The notes: generated by a model not told the origin, from the letters alone. A stretch of DNA of 64,000 nucleotides from Formicarius rufipectus (GCA_013399695.1 VXAU01001099.1:3854241-3918240); one strand, 5' to 3'; shown: positions 1 to 10,870, counted from the first letter of the stretch. Made by a program: numbers and translations.

Positions 1-2751
1 GAACAATGAAAACTATAAACTCATTGCTGGGACTTGAACGGAAGTCATAGTGGTTCCCAGTTGTTAATGATATTTTACAGTGACAGCCCTGCTCTGCTTG
101 CAGTGTTAATAAAAATAGTAGCTCACTCAATGTCTGGGTTTGTGCTAAAATTTACTGATACTTGACTGTGGTACTCCCCATCCTGCACTGCCATGGTGTG
201 TGCATGTGAGAGTTGTGTGCAAAATGTGACATCAGGACTGTTGCTTCAATGATAATTCCATGAAAACAGTGAATATATTGTGCAGGGCTTTCCTAGCCAG
301 TGGAGCTGGAAGCAGAAGAGAACAAATTGGTGTGTCTTGAACAGCAGAGATATGCAAGAAAAATGCATGGCTAAATTTTGATAGACCTTAATGAAACTCG
401 ATTAAAAATCCCTCTCCAAATACCTTTATTCTTTAAAAAGTGGAACTTCCCATTTGTTTGAGATTATGAGATATCTGGGACTATTCTTGTTGTAATTAAG
501 TTTTTCTGTGAAGAAAAAAAATCACTTGTTTTCAGAAGATATTGGTATTTTAAATGGTTAAATATGAGTGTCTTAGCTGGTTAATCATTAACGAGGAATC
601 TGTGTTGGTATTGGGATGGCAGGTCAGCTAAATGAACCACTCCCTCAGTATTTTCTAACATCTTTGATTGCAAGTTATGCAGACAAATGTGCTTTCTTGT
701 GGCCCATATGATTTCTAGAACTGATGCTGCAGGCTGTGCCTGCACTGTTCCTAATGGAAGTGGGCTAGAGGAATTTGTCCATCACTGACAACATTAATTC
801 CCTTTGGATGATGTTAAACCTTTCCTGCTTATGTGTAACCCCTGCCTAGCTTCTAAGGATGCTACAGAATGCTTTAACTCTAAAACCCACCAGGTTGTGC
901 CAAATCCTGAGTGGATTGAAAGAGTTGCATGAGGAAGCATTTTCTTCCCAGCTACCAAGGCTTTAGCTCACTCTCCTGAATGGACCTGTGTGTAAGAGTC
1001 TAGGGCAGAATGAGGGTTTAGGAAAGAATCTGAGTTGAGCTGGGGAATATTCAGAGATGAGATTTAAGATGGTAATCAAAATGGTGCAGCTTGCTTAAGC
1101 CTGGAAGGTGGAAAGCTTTTGTCCATTGTGTTGTGATGTGGAAGAAGGGATGAGTGGTCACTGAAGAAAGTCTGGCCTTGAAAGACTGATTGTAATCAGA
1201 TGCTTGTACTGTGGTAATGCCCCACTCCTAGCATACCTGATACTGAGGTGGTCCTGGAATCTTGATTGTCCTAAGGAGATGAGCTCAGAGACAGCAGAGG
1301 TGTCTGCAATGAGCTTTGGCAGCCAGAACATAGCTTTTGTGTTGCCATATTCTGCAGATAGTTGTGAAATGATCCTTTTTTATCCATAAACATAAAAAGA
1401 TAAATAGCTTCAGCTAAAGCCAGATTGAGTTAGGCATGGGAAATGGCACTACAGGGGTTAGGAAGGAGAGAATAAGGCAACCAGAGGGAAACGAAATGCT
1501 AGAGGGAGCTCTATGGGATGTTTGCTCATATTTCTGAGTCCCTGGGCATGACATATTCTGTTTCAATTCCAGTAGTAAACAGTAAGGCCAGAGAAGATGT
1601 GAGTGGGATCTCTATGCTCATCCTGCCTGGTCAATGCCATTTTGGCAGTTAAGTTTCTGCAGGGAAATTTTCAGTCTTTTTATCAAGTGCAATGTACATC
1701 CATTCAAATCCAGCCTTCCTCTCAGCTTTATTGAGAAGAGATCAGGTGGAGGAAACCCATGCTCCTCTGGCATCTAAAGTAATCTGGATGGAAACAGGAA
1801 AGGTTCTGCCAAGCCTCAATTGCTAACCTACCTACTGATTGAGATCTTATTCAAATAGTGTCACTTACAAGCAGTTGGCTCTGACACTTCCCCTAGTCAG
1901 AGTATTTTGTTTCCTCGAGGTGCACTAGACTGATAGGTCTTTTGAAGTGGTCCAGTGAGCGCCTCCAATGGTGACCATGGTCTTGGAGGTGTTATGTCCT
2001 CAAGTCCCTTAAACATCAGTTTTTCAGTGACTGGTGGTGATTGGACAGTAGCCCTGCAGGATAATGATACCAAAGCCATGTGGACATGCTGGCTAAAAGA
2101 CTCCTCTTCTTGAGAGTGATGGATGGAGTTTTGCAGCAAAGATGGGTTTCCAAGGGTAATAGGGCCAGAGGGGTGATTACACCAACAGTTGCTTTTTCTT
2201 TCTAATGGCAGAGGATGCAAAGAAGAACTGTGAGGTGTGAGAGTAACACTCCTGTTTTACAGTGGTGGTTTGAATAGGTGAAACAGAAACATTTCTCCTT
2301 GAGCAGGCTGCTCATTTTAGAGCTGTTATGCGATTATAGAAGAATGAGGAGCTGGGGAGACTTCAAATAGGTGAACAGGAGAAGAAAGTGCCCAAATGGC
2401 AAACATCTGTCTATCTCTGCCTGTCTGTGCTTGAAATCTTGATAGCTGTGCTTAGGGAAGAATATTTAACTCAGTGGCTAACAGAGTACAAACAAATATT
2501 CTTCACAGCACTCCTTTTGAGGCAACAGTTATAGTCCTAAATCACAAATATTGAAGTTACAGTAGAGAAATCAAAATCATTTAGCGAGTTGAATCAGTTT
2601 CTGACCTGGGACCAGGGTCTTGGCTTTTCAAACTCCTTTTTGGCTCTCTAGTTATCTAGGACTGGAAAGAATAAAATATGAAGGTATACCTGCAACAACA
2701 TGCAGTTTCACTGATCGTTTCCAAAGCAATCGTGCCCTACAGCTCATGAAC
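1..2751. other. AT-rich upstream flank, no gene seen
   Basis: This stretch lies upstream of the CpG island. Open frames are short and begin mainly at non-ATG codons. The longest is about 107 codons on the minus strand (1897-2220), is proline- and serine-rich and matches no family I recognise. I see no repeat family I can name, no RNA gene and no convincing splice-bounded exon. It may be intergenic DNA or the distal promoter of the gene that starts near 3300. Confidence 0.5.
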
Positions 2752-2802
2752 AGGAAAAACAAACAAACAAAAAAAACCAAACAAAAAACAAACCAACAAA
2801 CC
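2752..2802. repeat. (AAAC)n low-complexity tract
   Basis: A run of AAAC/AAAAC-type units with no G or T for about 50 bases ends shortly before the assembly gap. The same motif in opposite orientation (TTTG) appears at 32111, 41361 and 55655. Simple repeat; no function inferred. Confidence 0.85.
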
Positions 2803-2827
2803 ACTATGTCCGTGTAACCACATCAGC

Positions 2828-2901
2828 NNNNNNNNNNNNNNNNNNNNNNNNNNNNNNNNNNNNNNNNNNNNNNNNNNNNNNNNNNNNNNNNNNNNNNNNN
2901 N
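2828..2901. other. assembly gap (74 N)
   Basis: Unresolved bases separate AT-rich sequence on the left from a strong CpG island on the right. The true 5' edge of the island, and possibly part of the promoter or a transcription start, is therefore missing. Bird assemblies often break at GC-rich promoters, so the real missing length may differ from the number of Ns. Confidence 0.98.
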
Positions 2902-2986
2902 GGCTATTCCTCGGAGGGGCGACATGGCAGCGGTGCATCCCGGGGATGCTCAGCGGCTCTGCTGCGGAGCGCACGGCGGTAGGGAA

Positions 2987-2995
2987 TTAAAATAT
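2987..2995 (+). promoter_or_regulatory. TATA-like A/T element inside CpG island
   Basis: TTAAAATAT is an isolated A/T island in otherwise GC-rich sequence. If it acts as a TATA element, initiation would be expected about 30 bases downstream, near 3020, giving a 5' UTR of about 280 bases. It could equally be a MEF2-like site or chance. Only the sequence is seen; the function is inferred. Confidence 0.25.
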
Positions 2996-3180
2996 CCCCT
3001 CCCAGCCCCCGCCGGGGCGTCCGTGCCCGCACCTGTGCCCGCCCCGCCCGGCGCGGCCGCGCCCCGCGGAGGGGCTGCNGGCCGCGCCGCCCAGCGCAGC
3101 CCCGGGGCAGCCGCCCCGCAGGCACCGCGGAAGGGATGATCCGGGTGGCGCTCGGCTGGGCTCGCTGCTGAACGCGCCTC

Positions 3181-3250
3181 CATCCATCCCTCCCTCCTCT
3201 TCTCCCTCCCTCTTTCTCTCTCTCTCTCTGTCGGTTCTCCTCCTCCCTAA
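3181..3250 (+). repeat. pyrimidine-rich (CT)n tract in probable 5' UTR
   Basis: An almost pure C/T tract, with TCCC units and then about nine CT repeats, precedes the start codon by 50-120 bases. Such GAGA/CT tracts are common in promoters and 5' UTRs and can form unusual DNA structure. If transcription starts upstream of it, the tract would be part of the leader. Confidence 0.7.
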
Positions 3251-3300
3251 CTCACTGGATATTACCAGCCGCCGGGCTTGCTGCCGCCTCTCCCCCAGCC

Positions 3301-3373
3301 ATGAATCCCGCCGAAGGGGCGGCGGAGGAAGGCGCTGTCCCTGACTCCGAGGTGGATGCTTTCTTCCGAACAG
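3301..3373 (+). CDS. first coding exon of an unidentified plus-strand gene
   Basis: The ATG at 3301 has a favourable context (AGCC before ATG, G at -3). It opens a frame of 24 codons plus one base, beginning MNPAEGAAEE and ending SEVDAFFRT. A consensus donor follows (CAG then GTAGGG) at 3374, so the intron would be phase 1. The peptide is acidic and Ala/Glu-rich with no signal peptide or membrane segment, as expected for the N-terminus of a cytosolic or nuclear protein. It lies centrally in a CpG island, downstream of a pyrimidine-rich leader. I do not recognise the family, and no downstream exon in the matching phase could be placed. The frame stays open past the donor to 4086, but that continuation is GC-rich, Pro/Arg/Gly-rich and looks like intron. 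Alternatives are a non-coding first exon or chance. Confidence 0.6.
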
Positions 3374-3478
3374 GTAGGGGACCTCCGGGGAAGGGGCTGG
3401 AGCAACGCCGGGCCCTGCCTCCGCCGCGGGATGCGGGGCTGGCGGCTGAGGCGCGGGCACCGCCGGCAGCGGAGCCGC

Positions 3479-3512
3479 GGGGAGGGGAGAGGAGAGGAGG
3501 GGATGGAGGGGG
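3479..3512 (+). other. potential G-quadruplex at start of intron 1
   Basis: Four G runs of 4-5 bases (3479-3482, 3484-3487, 3499-3502, 3508-3512) lie on the plus strand, separated by 1, 11 and 5 bases. This is about 105 bases inside the intron on the non-template strand. Further G runs at 3377, 3387 and 3393 sit next to the splice donor, where G runs often act as intronic splicing enhancers. The middle loop is long, so stability is uncertain. Confidence 0.4.
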
Positions 3513-3960
3513 TCCCCGCCTGCTTCCTCGCTTTGTCCGCTGCAGCCCCTCGGTGCGTCCGTGCCCCGGTCGCCCCTCCCGTCCCCGGGAGGATGCTGCC
3601 GCGGGACTGGGCTCCCATTGCCTTGGGAGAGGACCGGCCGGGTCCCCGCCCCAGGCAGGCACAAAAGCCCCGCGGGGATGCTCGGGGAGAAGCTGCCGCG
3701 TTGTCACTCCCGCGGTAGGCAGCGTCGGCTGGGCACTGCCGGTCTCCCCACAGGTCGGCGGCAGCAGCCACCGGGGTACTGGCCGGTGTTTGGAAGCGGA
3801 GCTGGCTGCCTGCCCTGCCCACCCCTCCAGCTGGGTGAAGTGCCGGGCACTACCCCAGCCGCCCTCGGGTGAGCAGCGAGGGCAGAGACGCGCCGGGCAG
3901 CGCTCGCCCGGAGCCCCGCTGCCGGTCGGGGATGCTGACCCTGCGGGGACGGGCTCGAAA

Positions 3961-5877
3961 AGTATTTCAGGTCTGAGCGAAAGTCCTGTGTTTCACTCTC
4001 CTGTCTCAGAGGATGCTGAAGTGGAGCCAACGTGTAGCTGGGCTACAGCAGAGTGTGGTGTTGCTAATGAAGCAGCGGTTAATTGAATTCTATGGGCAAA
4101 AGGTACTTGCTGGGGTCTCCACTGCATCACCCGTTTGTGAGGTGGTGTTTGTGTGGGAGACACTAGTACAGTATCAGCATCTCAAGTGAGGCAGCTTGTG
4201 GTCTGCATGATACACACCCCCTTCTTCCCCTCCCTCCCTCNTATAATCTTCTTGGTAGATTTTTAATTAAAAATTGTAAAGGATTAAATGCTTGTTTTGT
4301 AAGGGGATTGACCCTTGTGGGCCAGGATTGGCACTTATTGCCACAGCTGTTTGTCAAGACCCTGCTTTTCAGCTGTTTTCCTCCTTCTACCTGCTCATTA
4401 GCTACACACAGTGCTTTGAGCTGCAGTTAAAAAAAAGGCGATTATGTAATCACCAAAACTTTAAAGAAGTAAAATCTTGAAGGCCTGCAGCAGCTCCCTG
4501 CTATGGTAGACTGCACCCCATTTATGTGAAAACCTTTTGATCTAGAGGATAAGTATAATAAGGTCTGGCTGTGTGTATCTTGTGATCCACAAGTCATTAA
4601 GCCATAGGATATTTGCTTGTTGATAGCCTACCTGGTTACAAGCTAATTTCCTAGGTCTCAACAATAACAGATTTGTTAGGAAAAAAAAAAGAAAACACAC
4701 CAATTTTCTTTTTGAAAGGAACCTGTTAATTAAGGTTCCCCCACCCTTTTTCCTCTCTCCCTTTCTTCATTCAAAGCTGAATCGTTTCTGTGCAATACTG
4801 CCTCCTCAATGTAAGCATGTTAGCAGATTGAATTTGCAGAGAGTCAAATCCATCTAGCTTATATAAAAAAAAGTATTCTTAAATGAGGGAAAAACAGAGG
4901 GAGTCGTTTCTCCCAATCTGCCTCCTTCACCTGAAATTTCACCTGTAGATCCATGAATACTTGTCACCTGCATTGTACATTTAACCTGGTGATTTCTGAG
5001 AGTCTTCTAGCATTTCTGCTTCTTGAGGAGACAAAATCCCAGGAACCTGGGCTTGGAAGCAGTGCCTAGGCCACATCCTTACACTGTATGTATGCATAGG
5101 GCATCTCTGATGGTTGTCTCATTTACCTTAAGCTTCATCAAAGAAGATGGCAAAATTCATGTTTCTGGACTGTTATATAGAATCTTGTGCCCAAAAAGAT
5201 TATATGAAAAAAAACCCCAAACTATTAGTAATTAATTTTGATTGTCATCTGTTAGAATGGTCAGGCAATATCACTGAGAAATAGGGAAAGCATGAGAGCA
5301 AGCATGAGTTATGTGGAATTACACTGTTGGTTCTCTGTGTTGTTTGAGCCCCCTTCCCTTCTGTGTGCTGCTGTTGTGCCTGTCTGAAGTTGGGTTAATG
5401 GATGGCTGAGGGAGCAGCTCATGTGGAGTTTGGGAGAACAATTGTAGCCAGGACACAACTGAATCTCTGCACCTCTCAGGCTCGAAAAAGCAGTCCTACC
5501 TGAGTAAGGACTGTGAGGTAGGGTCTGATTTGGAAGAGCTGCAGAGACCTGTGTTGACTTAGCATCCTTTCCCCCTTGATACTATATTTTTCTTTAATTT
5601 CTTGTCCTGAATTGTACTTGGGGTTTTGTAAAGCATAACTATTATTTTACATGCCCTTGTACATTCACACATTCACATCAAATAAAAATGAATCTATGTG
5701 GTTTAAAGATTAGCTGCTCTAATAACACATGAATATACTAAACAACCTAAACTCTTCCTGAATTCACGGCTACCACATGGAAAAGCATGAACTTGTTATT
5801 CTCCATGAAAAAAAACCCAAGAGTCCAAGTAACTAATATCTCTCTCAGAAGCTTTTAGCAACTGGTTGGGCTTTGCA
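3961..5877. other. AT-rich sequence after the CpG island, no gene seen
   Basis: Composition falls back to AT-rich. There is one unresolved base at 4241 after a CCCT-rich run. No exon, RNA gene or well-preserved repeat is recognised apart from a short possible MITE relic at 5490-5531. Confidence 0.5.
5490..5531. mobile_element. possible MITE-like relic
   Basis: AGTCCT at 5492-5497 and AGGACT at 5507-5512 form a small hairpin around CTGAGTA, followed by a GGGTCTGAT-type end. This resembles the terminal part of the old palindromic elements seen more completely at 62331-62457. It is short and diverged, so the assignment is tentative. Confidence 0.3.
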
Positions 5878-6015
5878 CTGAGCCGGGAGGATCGATAGGC
5901 TGCTCCCTGGTACCGGCAGAGGAGGCTGATGCTGGCAGCGGCGCCGCACACAGAACAGCTCCCCCAGCAGCACCCAAACACTCGTGGTACCAGTCCCTTA
6001 TCAGCGGTGACCACT
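5878..6015. promoter_or_regulatory. isolated CpG-rich patch, candidate regulatory element
   Basis: About eight CpGs fall within 135 bases in DNA where CpG is otherwise rare, including a GGCGCCGC core near 5939 and two GGTACC sites. CTTATCAG near 5997 matches a GATA-factor site. No exon structure is clear. Resistance to CpG loss suggests an unmethylated or constrained element; this is inferred from composition only. Confidence 0.3.
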
Positions 6016-9000
6016 GAGAGAGCAGCTTTCTGAGCTGTACCTGGAATGGCAAATTGAAAAAATTAACACCAGGTAATAAAGGAAGGTCTGATTTGGTGGT
6101 TAGCACTGATGAGAACTACAAGTGACTTTTAAGAAAAGGGTGGATTTAACACCTGTGTGGTTGATGCTGGCAATCAGTTAAAACCTCTCTGGAGACAGTC
6201 AGGGCACAGACTATTCTAATTTTCACCATCAGATATATGCAGAAAGGAATTCAGGAATTCTCATTTTAGAGAATCAGTCTCATGTAATTGGGATAAAAAT
6301 TAATAGGCAGAGGGACTCGAAGGGCAGAAATTACTATTGCAGTCTCGAGCTCTGATTTCTAGGATAACAGTGGCTGTGGTGTTTCTATGTGGTGTTTGTC
6401 ACTTCTGTTTGAGCTTATGTTTCAGTAAGAAACTGAATCTAAGCCTAGGTGTGTCTTATTAATTTTCTTATGTCTATTTTGGTGACAGATAAAATATTAC
6501 CAAATTCTCTGGAACTCTCAGTAGTCTATATTTAATGTGTACTGACATTTCTATGGAACGTGCATGGAACAGAATCCAAATACTTATTGTTTCAAACATA
6601 GAGTAAATCACTTTGCAAAGTGCACAAATAACAGATATCCCTTTGATACATACACAGAGGGAAAGTTTTCAGTTCCTGCCTAAGCTGCAGTAATTTCTGC
6701 AGTGTGTTTGAACACAGAGGTGAAATACATAAGGAAACCCTTTTCCAAAGTTTTAAATATTTATGGAGGTCAGTGACAGAACAGTTTAGCAAACTACCAA
6801 TTACTAGCAAGGGTAATCATCAATATTTCTTGTCCGCTAGCAGGTACAGTTTTATTTTTTAATTTATTATTCTGGCAGTTAAGTGTAACATTGATTATGT
6901 CTGATACAAAGAGGCTGATTTTGTCATTGATGCTTCCTGTGTGTGAGTTGAACATTGATGTTTTTTCATCTCCTTTGAATGCAATGAACTATTCTGTTTG
7001 CTTTCTGCTTTTCAGCTGGTTATACTTCTAGCATTGTTCATTTGTGCATGAGAGACTGGCAGTTCTGCTATTAAATAACTTTAAAATGATTGGCAGTGGC
7101 CAGGCTGTTTGATCAATAGACGTGCTTGAGATGATGTCTGCAGAGAAGTGCGCCTCGAGGTTGATGGACTCAAATGTCTCCTCATAGAGCAGGTAAATTG
7201 ATTCTATCAAGTTGTCACTAGGGCTGAGGTGTTGGTGTGATGCCTGGCTTCCTCACCTTGAGACTTGATAATTCATAAGGCCTGGTCTGGCAATGTGTGC
7301 AGATAAAGGAGGTTCTGTTACAGAAAAGACTTGTCAGGTCTTCCTACCACGTGGAAAGCCCTTGTGTTCTTTGAGGTGATGTTGTTAGTGAAAATCTGTA
7401 CCACTCTCTGGAGACTTTGACCTCTGACACTGTCAGGAATAGGAGGCGTGTTGTTTTCTTTCTTATTGTCTAATTTAGGTGTTTTTTATCTTTTCATGTG
7501 ATTGGCATGAGGGAGGAGGGTAGTTATCTCACTACATGGGGCAAAGGGGGACAGACACCCAAATCCTCCCAAGCCACTGTCACTCAATACCCCAGTGTAT
7601 GTGGAAAGCCGTGTGGTGCTGCACTGCTGTTGTCCTATCTCCTCCACCTCAGGACACTCTACTAATCTAGGAATTTACATGTAGACATGGCAAAGGACAT
7701 ATAGGTGAATGAAGAGGTCTTGGTGATGTGGTTGTCCTCTTCCCCCACTCACCATGCAGATGCTGCTCTGAAATGGGGCAGAACCTGCTGGTTTGTAGGG
7801 TCTGGTGACAAAGGATAAGGATCTCTTTGTCCAATGCTGGAAGGGATCAATTTAAGGGAGTGATTTATGTTTGGGAAAGCATTTCTTTCCTACACTACCC
7901 TCCTCCTCACTCAGAAGTACACACAGGGCAACAGGGCAACATCTGATAGTTATTTACAATGTGTTTATTCCAGATGAGATTGCATTGTGTTATAGGGCAG
8001 TAGGAAGATACTTATTCTGTTTGATATTAATTCAATTAATATTGAACAGAATTACTTACAGAGGAAGAGGCCTTTCACACCTGGCTTCTATTCAGAGCTC
8101 ATGTGTACTCAAGTTCACAGTCCTTGGTTGGTTGGAAGGACAGGGTGCAATAGGGAACATAAACCTGTAACACAGACATTAGTGAAGTGCACAGGCATCA
8201 CAGTAGGGCTCAGTAAGGCACCTACAGAAGTTGTTGGTGGGAGCCTTTTGCCTGTGTTGTGTTTTGGGGTTGAAATTCTGAGAGAAACAAAGTGTAATCC
8301 TGAAGTCATCAAAAAGAAGCAAACCTCTTAGTGCTTGGGTAGACTATTTTGCATGTGCCCTTAGATGGCCATATGTGTCTTGGCATGATGAATTGCATGG
8401 ATATAAACAAGTGTTGTACCTGGCCAGGCAAATACAACTGTTGCTGTTTCCTACCACCTGCCTCCCATACTGTATTTTATCAAGTCCTATAATAATAACC
8501 TATGGGGAAATGAGGTTTTAAAAATGGGACCCCCTTTGGTGTGTTTGGCAGGCTCTCTTTGGTGCAATTTCCAAGCACACCCCCATGTTAAGGGCCTGTT
8601 GGGGAGTCCTCTGACTGGACAGGTGCTCTGGTTCTCTTAGAGGCTGGGAATGAAGTATTCTGTTGTTTCAGCTGCTGTGACCTTGTGGTCTTTGGGAAGG
8701 TTGATTATGGATGTATAGCAGCTTTATTGCTCCATGGTGACATGTACCATACAGTACCCACTGGTATCTTAAGTACTTCATAGTTACATCAAAGAAAATA
8801 CTTATGGAGTATTAGGCCTTATAAACCCATAGTGCTGTACCTTTTATGGCTGGAACTTAAAGTCATGAAATGACTTAGAAGTATTTGTGCTTTTGTTTGA
8901 TTTGGACTGGTGTCCTGCTTTTAATATTTCTTTGGATAAACAACTCCCGTTTTACAGCTTTGCATGGCTCACGCACCCTGTGTTTAACTGAAGGGACTCT

Positions 9001-9839
9001 GCCACTTGGGGAATTTTGCCTAGAGAATCTGGCAGGAATAACAGCCAATATTACAATATATGTGTTGCAAAAGAAAGCTGGATATGAAAAGAGAAGTCAA
9101 GTATGATTGTCTGAATGGAGAACCTTAAAGGGTAAAGGGCTGTAAAAGAAAGAAGTCATAATATTTTGAATTATTTCTTTTCCACTCAGTTCTGAGATGG
9201 ATTGTGTTACTATTGTACAGATCCAGAAAACTTCAGAGGAATTGTTTGGGAGTTTTCACAGATGTAACTGGGAACAGAACTTGGCCCAGGCACCCAATGG
9301 CAGCTGTAAATCTAGGTTTAAGTCAGTCACCTGCATGATATGTGGACTGCAGTGCGTTGAAATGGGATTTAGAGCATTTTGTGCGAAGAATTGAGTAACA
9401 TTTCAGCAAAATATGTAAGTTTTCATGTTGTATTTCAGATTTGGTTCAGAATGAGCCCTGTGTTTGAATCCAGGACAAAGACTTTCCTCTGAAAGTCGTT
9501 GTGAAGGTCGGTAACCTATGTGATTACTGTGGATTCACATTAGTTTCAGTTGGTTTTAATTTATTTGATTTTTAACTATTTAGGGAAGGTTCAAAGTGGT
9601 GTATTGAAACTATGTATGTTCAGTGCTGGAGTGTGAAATACCCTTTAAAACATTTGTTGAAGTTTAAATAATTCCTGTTTCCTAATCAAGGGATTAGAAG
9701 ATAATTCTGTTTCTACTTTTAAATATAAACATAAATATTCATCTTGTGTGCTCATTTTCATTAACTAGTGCCTTGAATAAATTGTGGTTTATTTGGGTTC
9801 TTCATGTCTTATGGATTTGTTACTAAAATCTAGGAGTGT
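6016..9839. other. AT-rich intronic sequence
   Basis: Apart from the coding-like minus-strand segment at 7028-7252, I see no gene, no preserved repeat and no RNA gene here. A polypyrimidine tract and AG at 7014-7015 look like a plus-strand acceptor. Read in phase with the first exon, it gives only 19 codons before a stop. Confidence 0.45.
7028..7252 (-). other. coding-like minus-strand open segment, unassigned
   Basis: Read on the minus strand, the frame is open from 7252 down to its stop at 7028. The best part, roughly 7085-7225, encodes a peptide rich in Glu, Ser, Ile and Leu and poor in Cys and Arg, including SIYLLYEETFESINLEAHF. About 60 per cent of third codon positions there are G or C, although the neighbourhood is AT-rich. 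This looks more like real coding sequence than the surrounding chance frames. There is no ATG at its 5' end. An AG preceded by a weak pyrimidine tract sits just upstream of the good part, near 7225. It could be an internal exon of a minus-strand gene, a pseudogene fragment, or a conserved non-coding element that happens to be open. I do not recognise the protein. Confidence 0.3.
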
Positions 9840-10170
9840 TTTCTGTTTCTTTCAAATTACACAAAGCTGAGAACATACAGGTACATGGGTCTAATTTGTT
9901 GCACTTCCACTTCAAGGCGATAAATTGCCTTTAAAACTAAAAATGAAATTCCATTTTTAGTAACCTTAATTATATGAGCCAACATTTCAGTTTCACTGAT
10001 GGAAGAAAACTACCGTAATTAAGCAGCCTGTAGTTTTTAGTGTAAGGTCACATCGTGCTTTGCTGAGAATAATAAGAGGAAATGATCTTCAATTTAACAT
10101 CTCAGTGACTGGCAGACCAGCTGCTCTGGTCATTTCTTTTAGTGAAGTGGCCTTGGGAAAAAGGGTGAAT
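9840..10170. promoter_or_regulatory. AT-rich block with homeodomain-type sites and a hairpin
   Basis: A perfect 10-bp inverted repeat, ACTAAAAATG at 9936-9945 and CATTTTTAGT at 9952-9961, encloses a 6-base loop. TAATTA cores occur near 9968 and 10016, and an AAGGTCA nuclear-receptor half-site near 10045. Such clusters are typical of conserved intronic enhancers, but conservation cannot be judged here. Confidence 0.25.
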
Positions 10171-10539
10171 GCATGTTGTTTGTGAGAGAAATTAAATTAA
10201 CCTCACTTGCATAATTAGTACCCACATAGACAAGGTAGAGTTTTCAGTTTTTTAAAATACATTTTTTGGGGGACTGGGGGGTAGGGAGCAAAGGAGGAGG
10301 TGTAGTGTGTGGAATGAACTGTGCTGCAGGCAGAAGACATGCCTTACCTCTAAAATAAGGAATAAGAAAACAATTACGAGGAAAGATTTGACTCCAAGGT
10401 GTTGCTCTCTTTTGGGGCCTGTGACCCTTTCTTTGCCAGGTGAGTGCTTGGTGCAGGAATAAAGGCAGTAGGTCAGGCAAGCTCAGGTGCAACTGCAATG
10501 AAAAGGGTGGTAGTTAGCCCAGGATTGGTTTATGACCTG

Positions 10540-10870
10540 AAACCAGAATATAAATATATTTATAAGAGCTTTGTGTAGGTTCCCCGGTAGTATCGGCGCT
10601 GCTGGCATGGTTCCTGACTCCTGGTGCGTACCCTGGCGCTCCCGCTGTTTTAATGGCAACTGGCAGTCTACTTGGGGAGCTGCATAGTCAGTGGGAAACA
10701 ATAGTGGCTGATTCTTGTTTGTCAGCCGGGACAATAGCCCCGCTGATGGGCTGCGGCGCAGGGGAGCGGGCTGCCTTTGTATGGCAGTGCAGGCATGGCA
10801 GATGGCTAATTGGACATGATAAACCACGAGGGCAATGGGGGAGAAAAAGGAGATCTGCAGGGATTAGTGC
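10540..10870 (+). promoter_or_regulatory. TATA plus CpG-rich patch, candidate alternative promoter or enhancer
   Basis: Two TATA-like sequences (TATAAATA near 10548 and TTTATAAGAG near 10559) are followed by about 250 bases with roughly a dozen CpGs in an otherwise CpG-poor intron. ATG at 10607 in a good context (GGCATGG) opens a 26-codon frame ending at 10687. ACAATAG, a SOX-type core, occurs twice, near 10698 and 10731. CTAATTGG (homeodomain type) and AACCAC (RUNX type) lie near 10806 and 10822. The arrangement fits an alternative promoter or a strong enhancer. No clear donor completes a first exon, so function is unproven. Confidence 0.35.

Larger units (their letters stand above)
2902..3960 (+). 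promoter_or_regulatory. CpG island promoter
   Basis: From the gap edge to about 3960 the sequence is very GC-rich with dense CpG, in sharp contrast to the AT-rich DNA on both sides. It contains GC-box-like CCCCGCCC sequence around 3039-3046, the NotI-type GCGGCCGC sequence near 3055, and an ETS-like CGGAAG near 3129. It surrounds the ATG and splice donor of the exon at 3301-3373, which places the island over a 5' UTR, first exon and start of intron 1. Long frames are open on both strands here only because stop codons are AT-rich. A single unresolved base lies at 3079. The upstream part may be lost in the gap. CpG islands can be bidirectional, so a minus-strand transcript cannot be excluded. 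Confidence 0.85.

Noticed and set aside
2904..4086. Several overlapping long frames (up to 261 codons) on both strands in the CpG island
   Set aside because: They are Pro/Arg/Gly/Ala-rich, occur in all frames and reflect the scarcity of stop codons in GC-rich DNA. Only the 3301-3373 part has start and splice-site support.
6990..7075. Strong polypyrimidine tract and AG at 7014-7015 as acceptor of exon 2
   Set aside because: In phase with the first exon it gives only 19 codons before TAA. Kept only as a possible alternative terminal exon.
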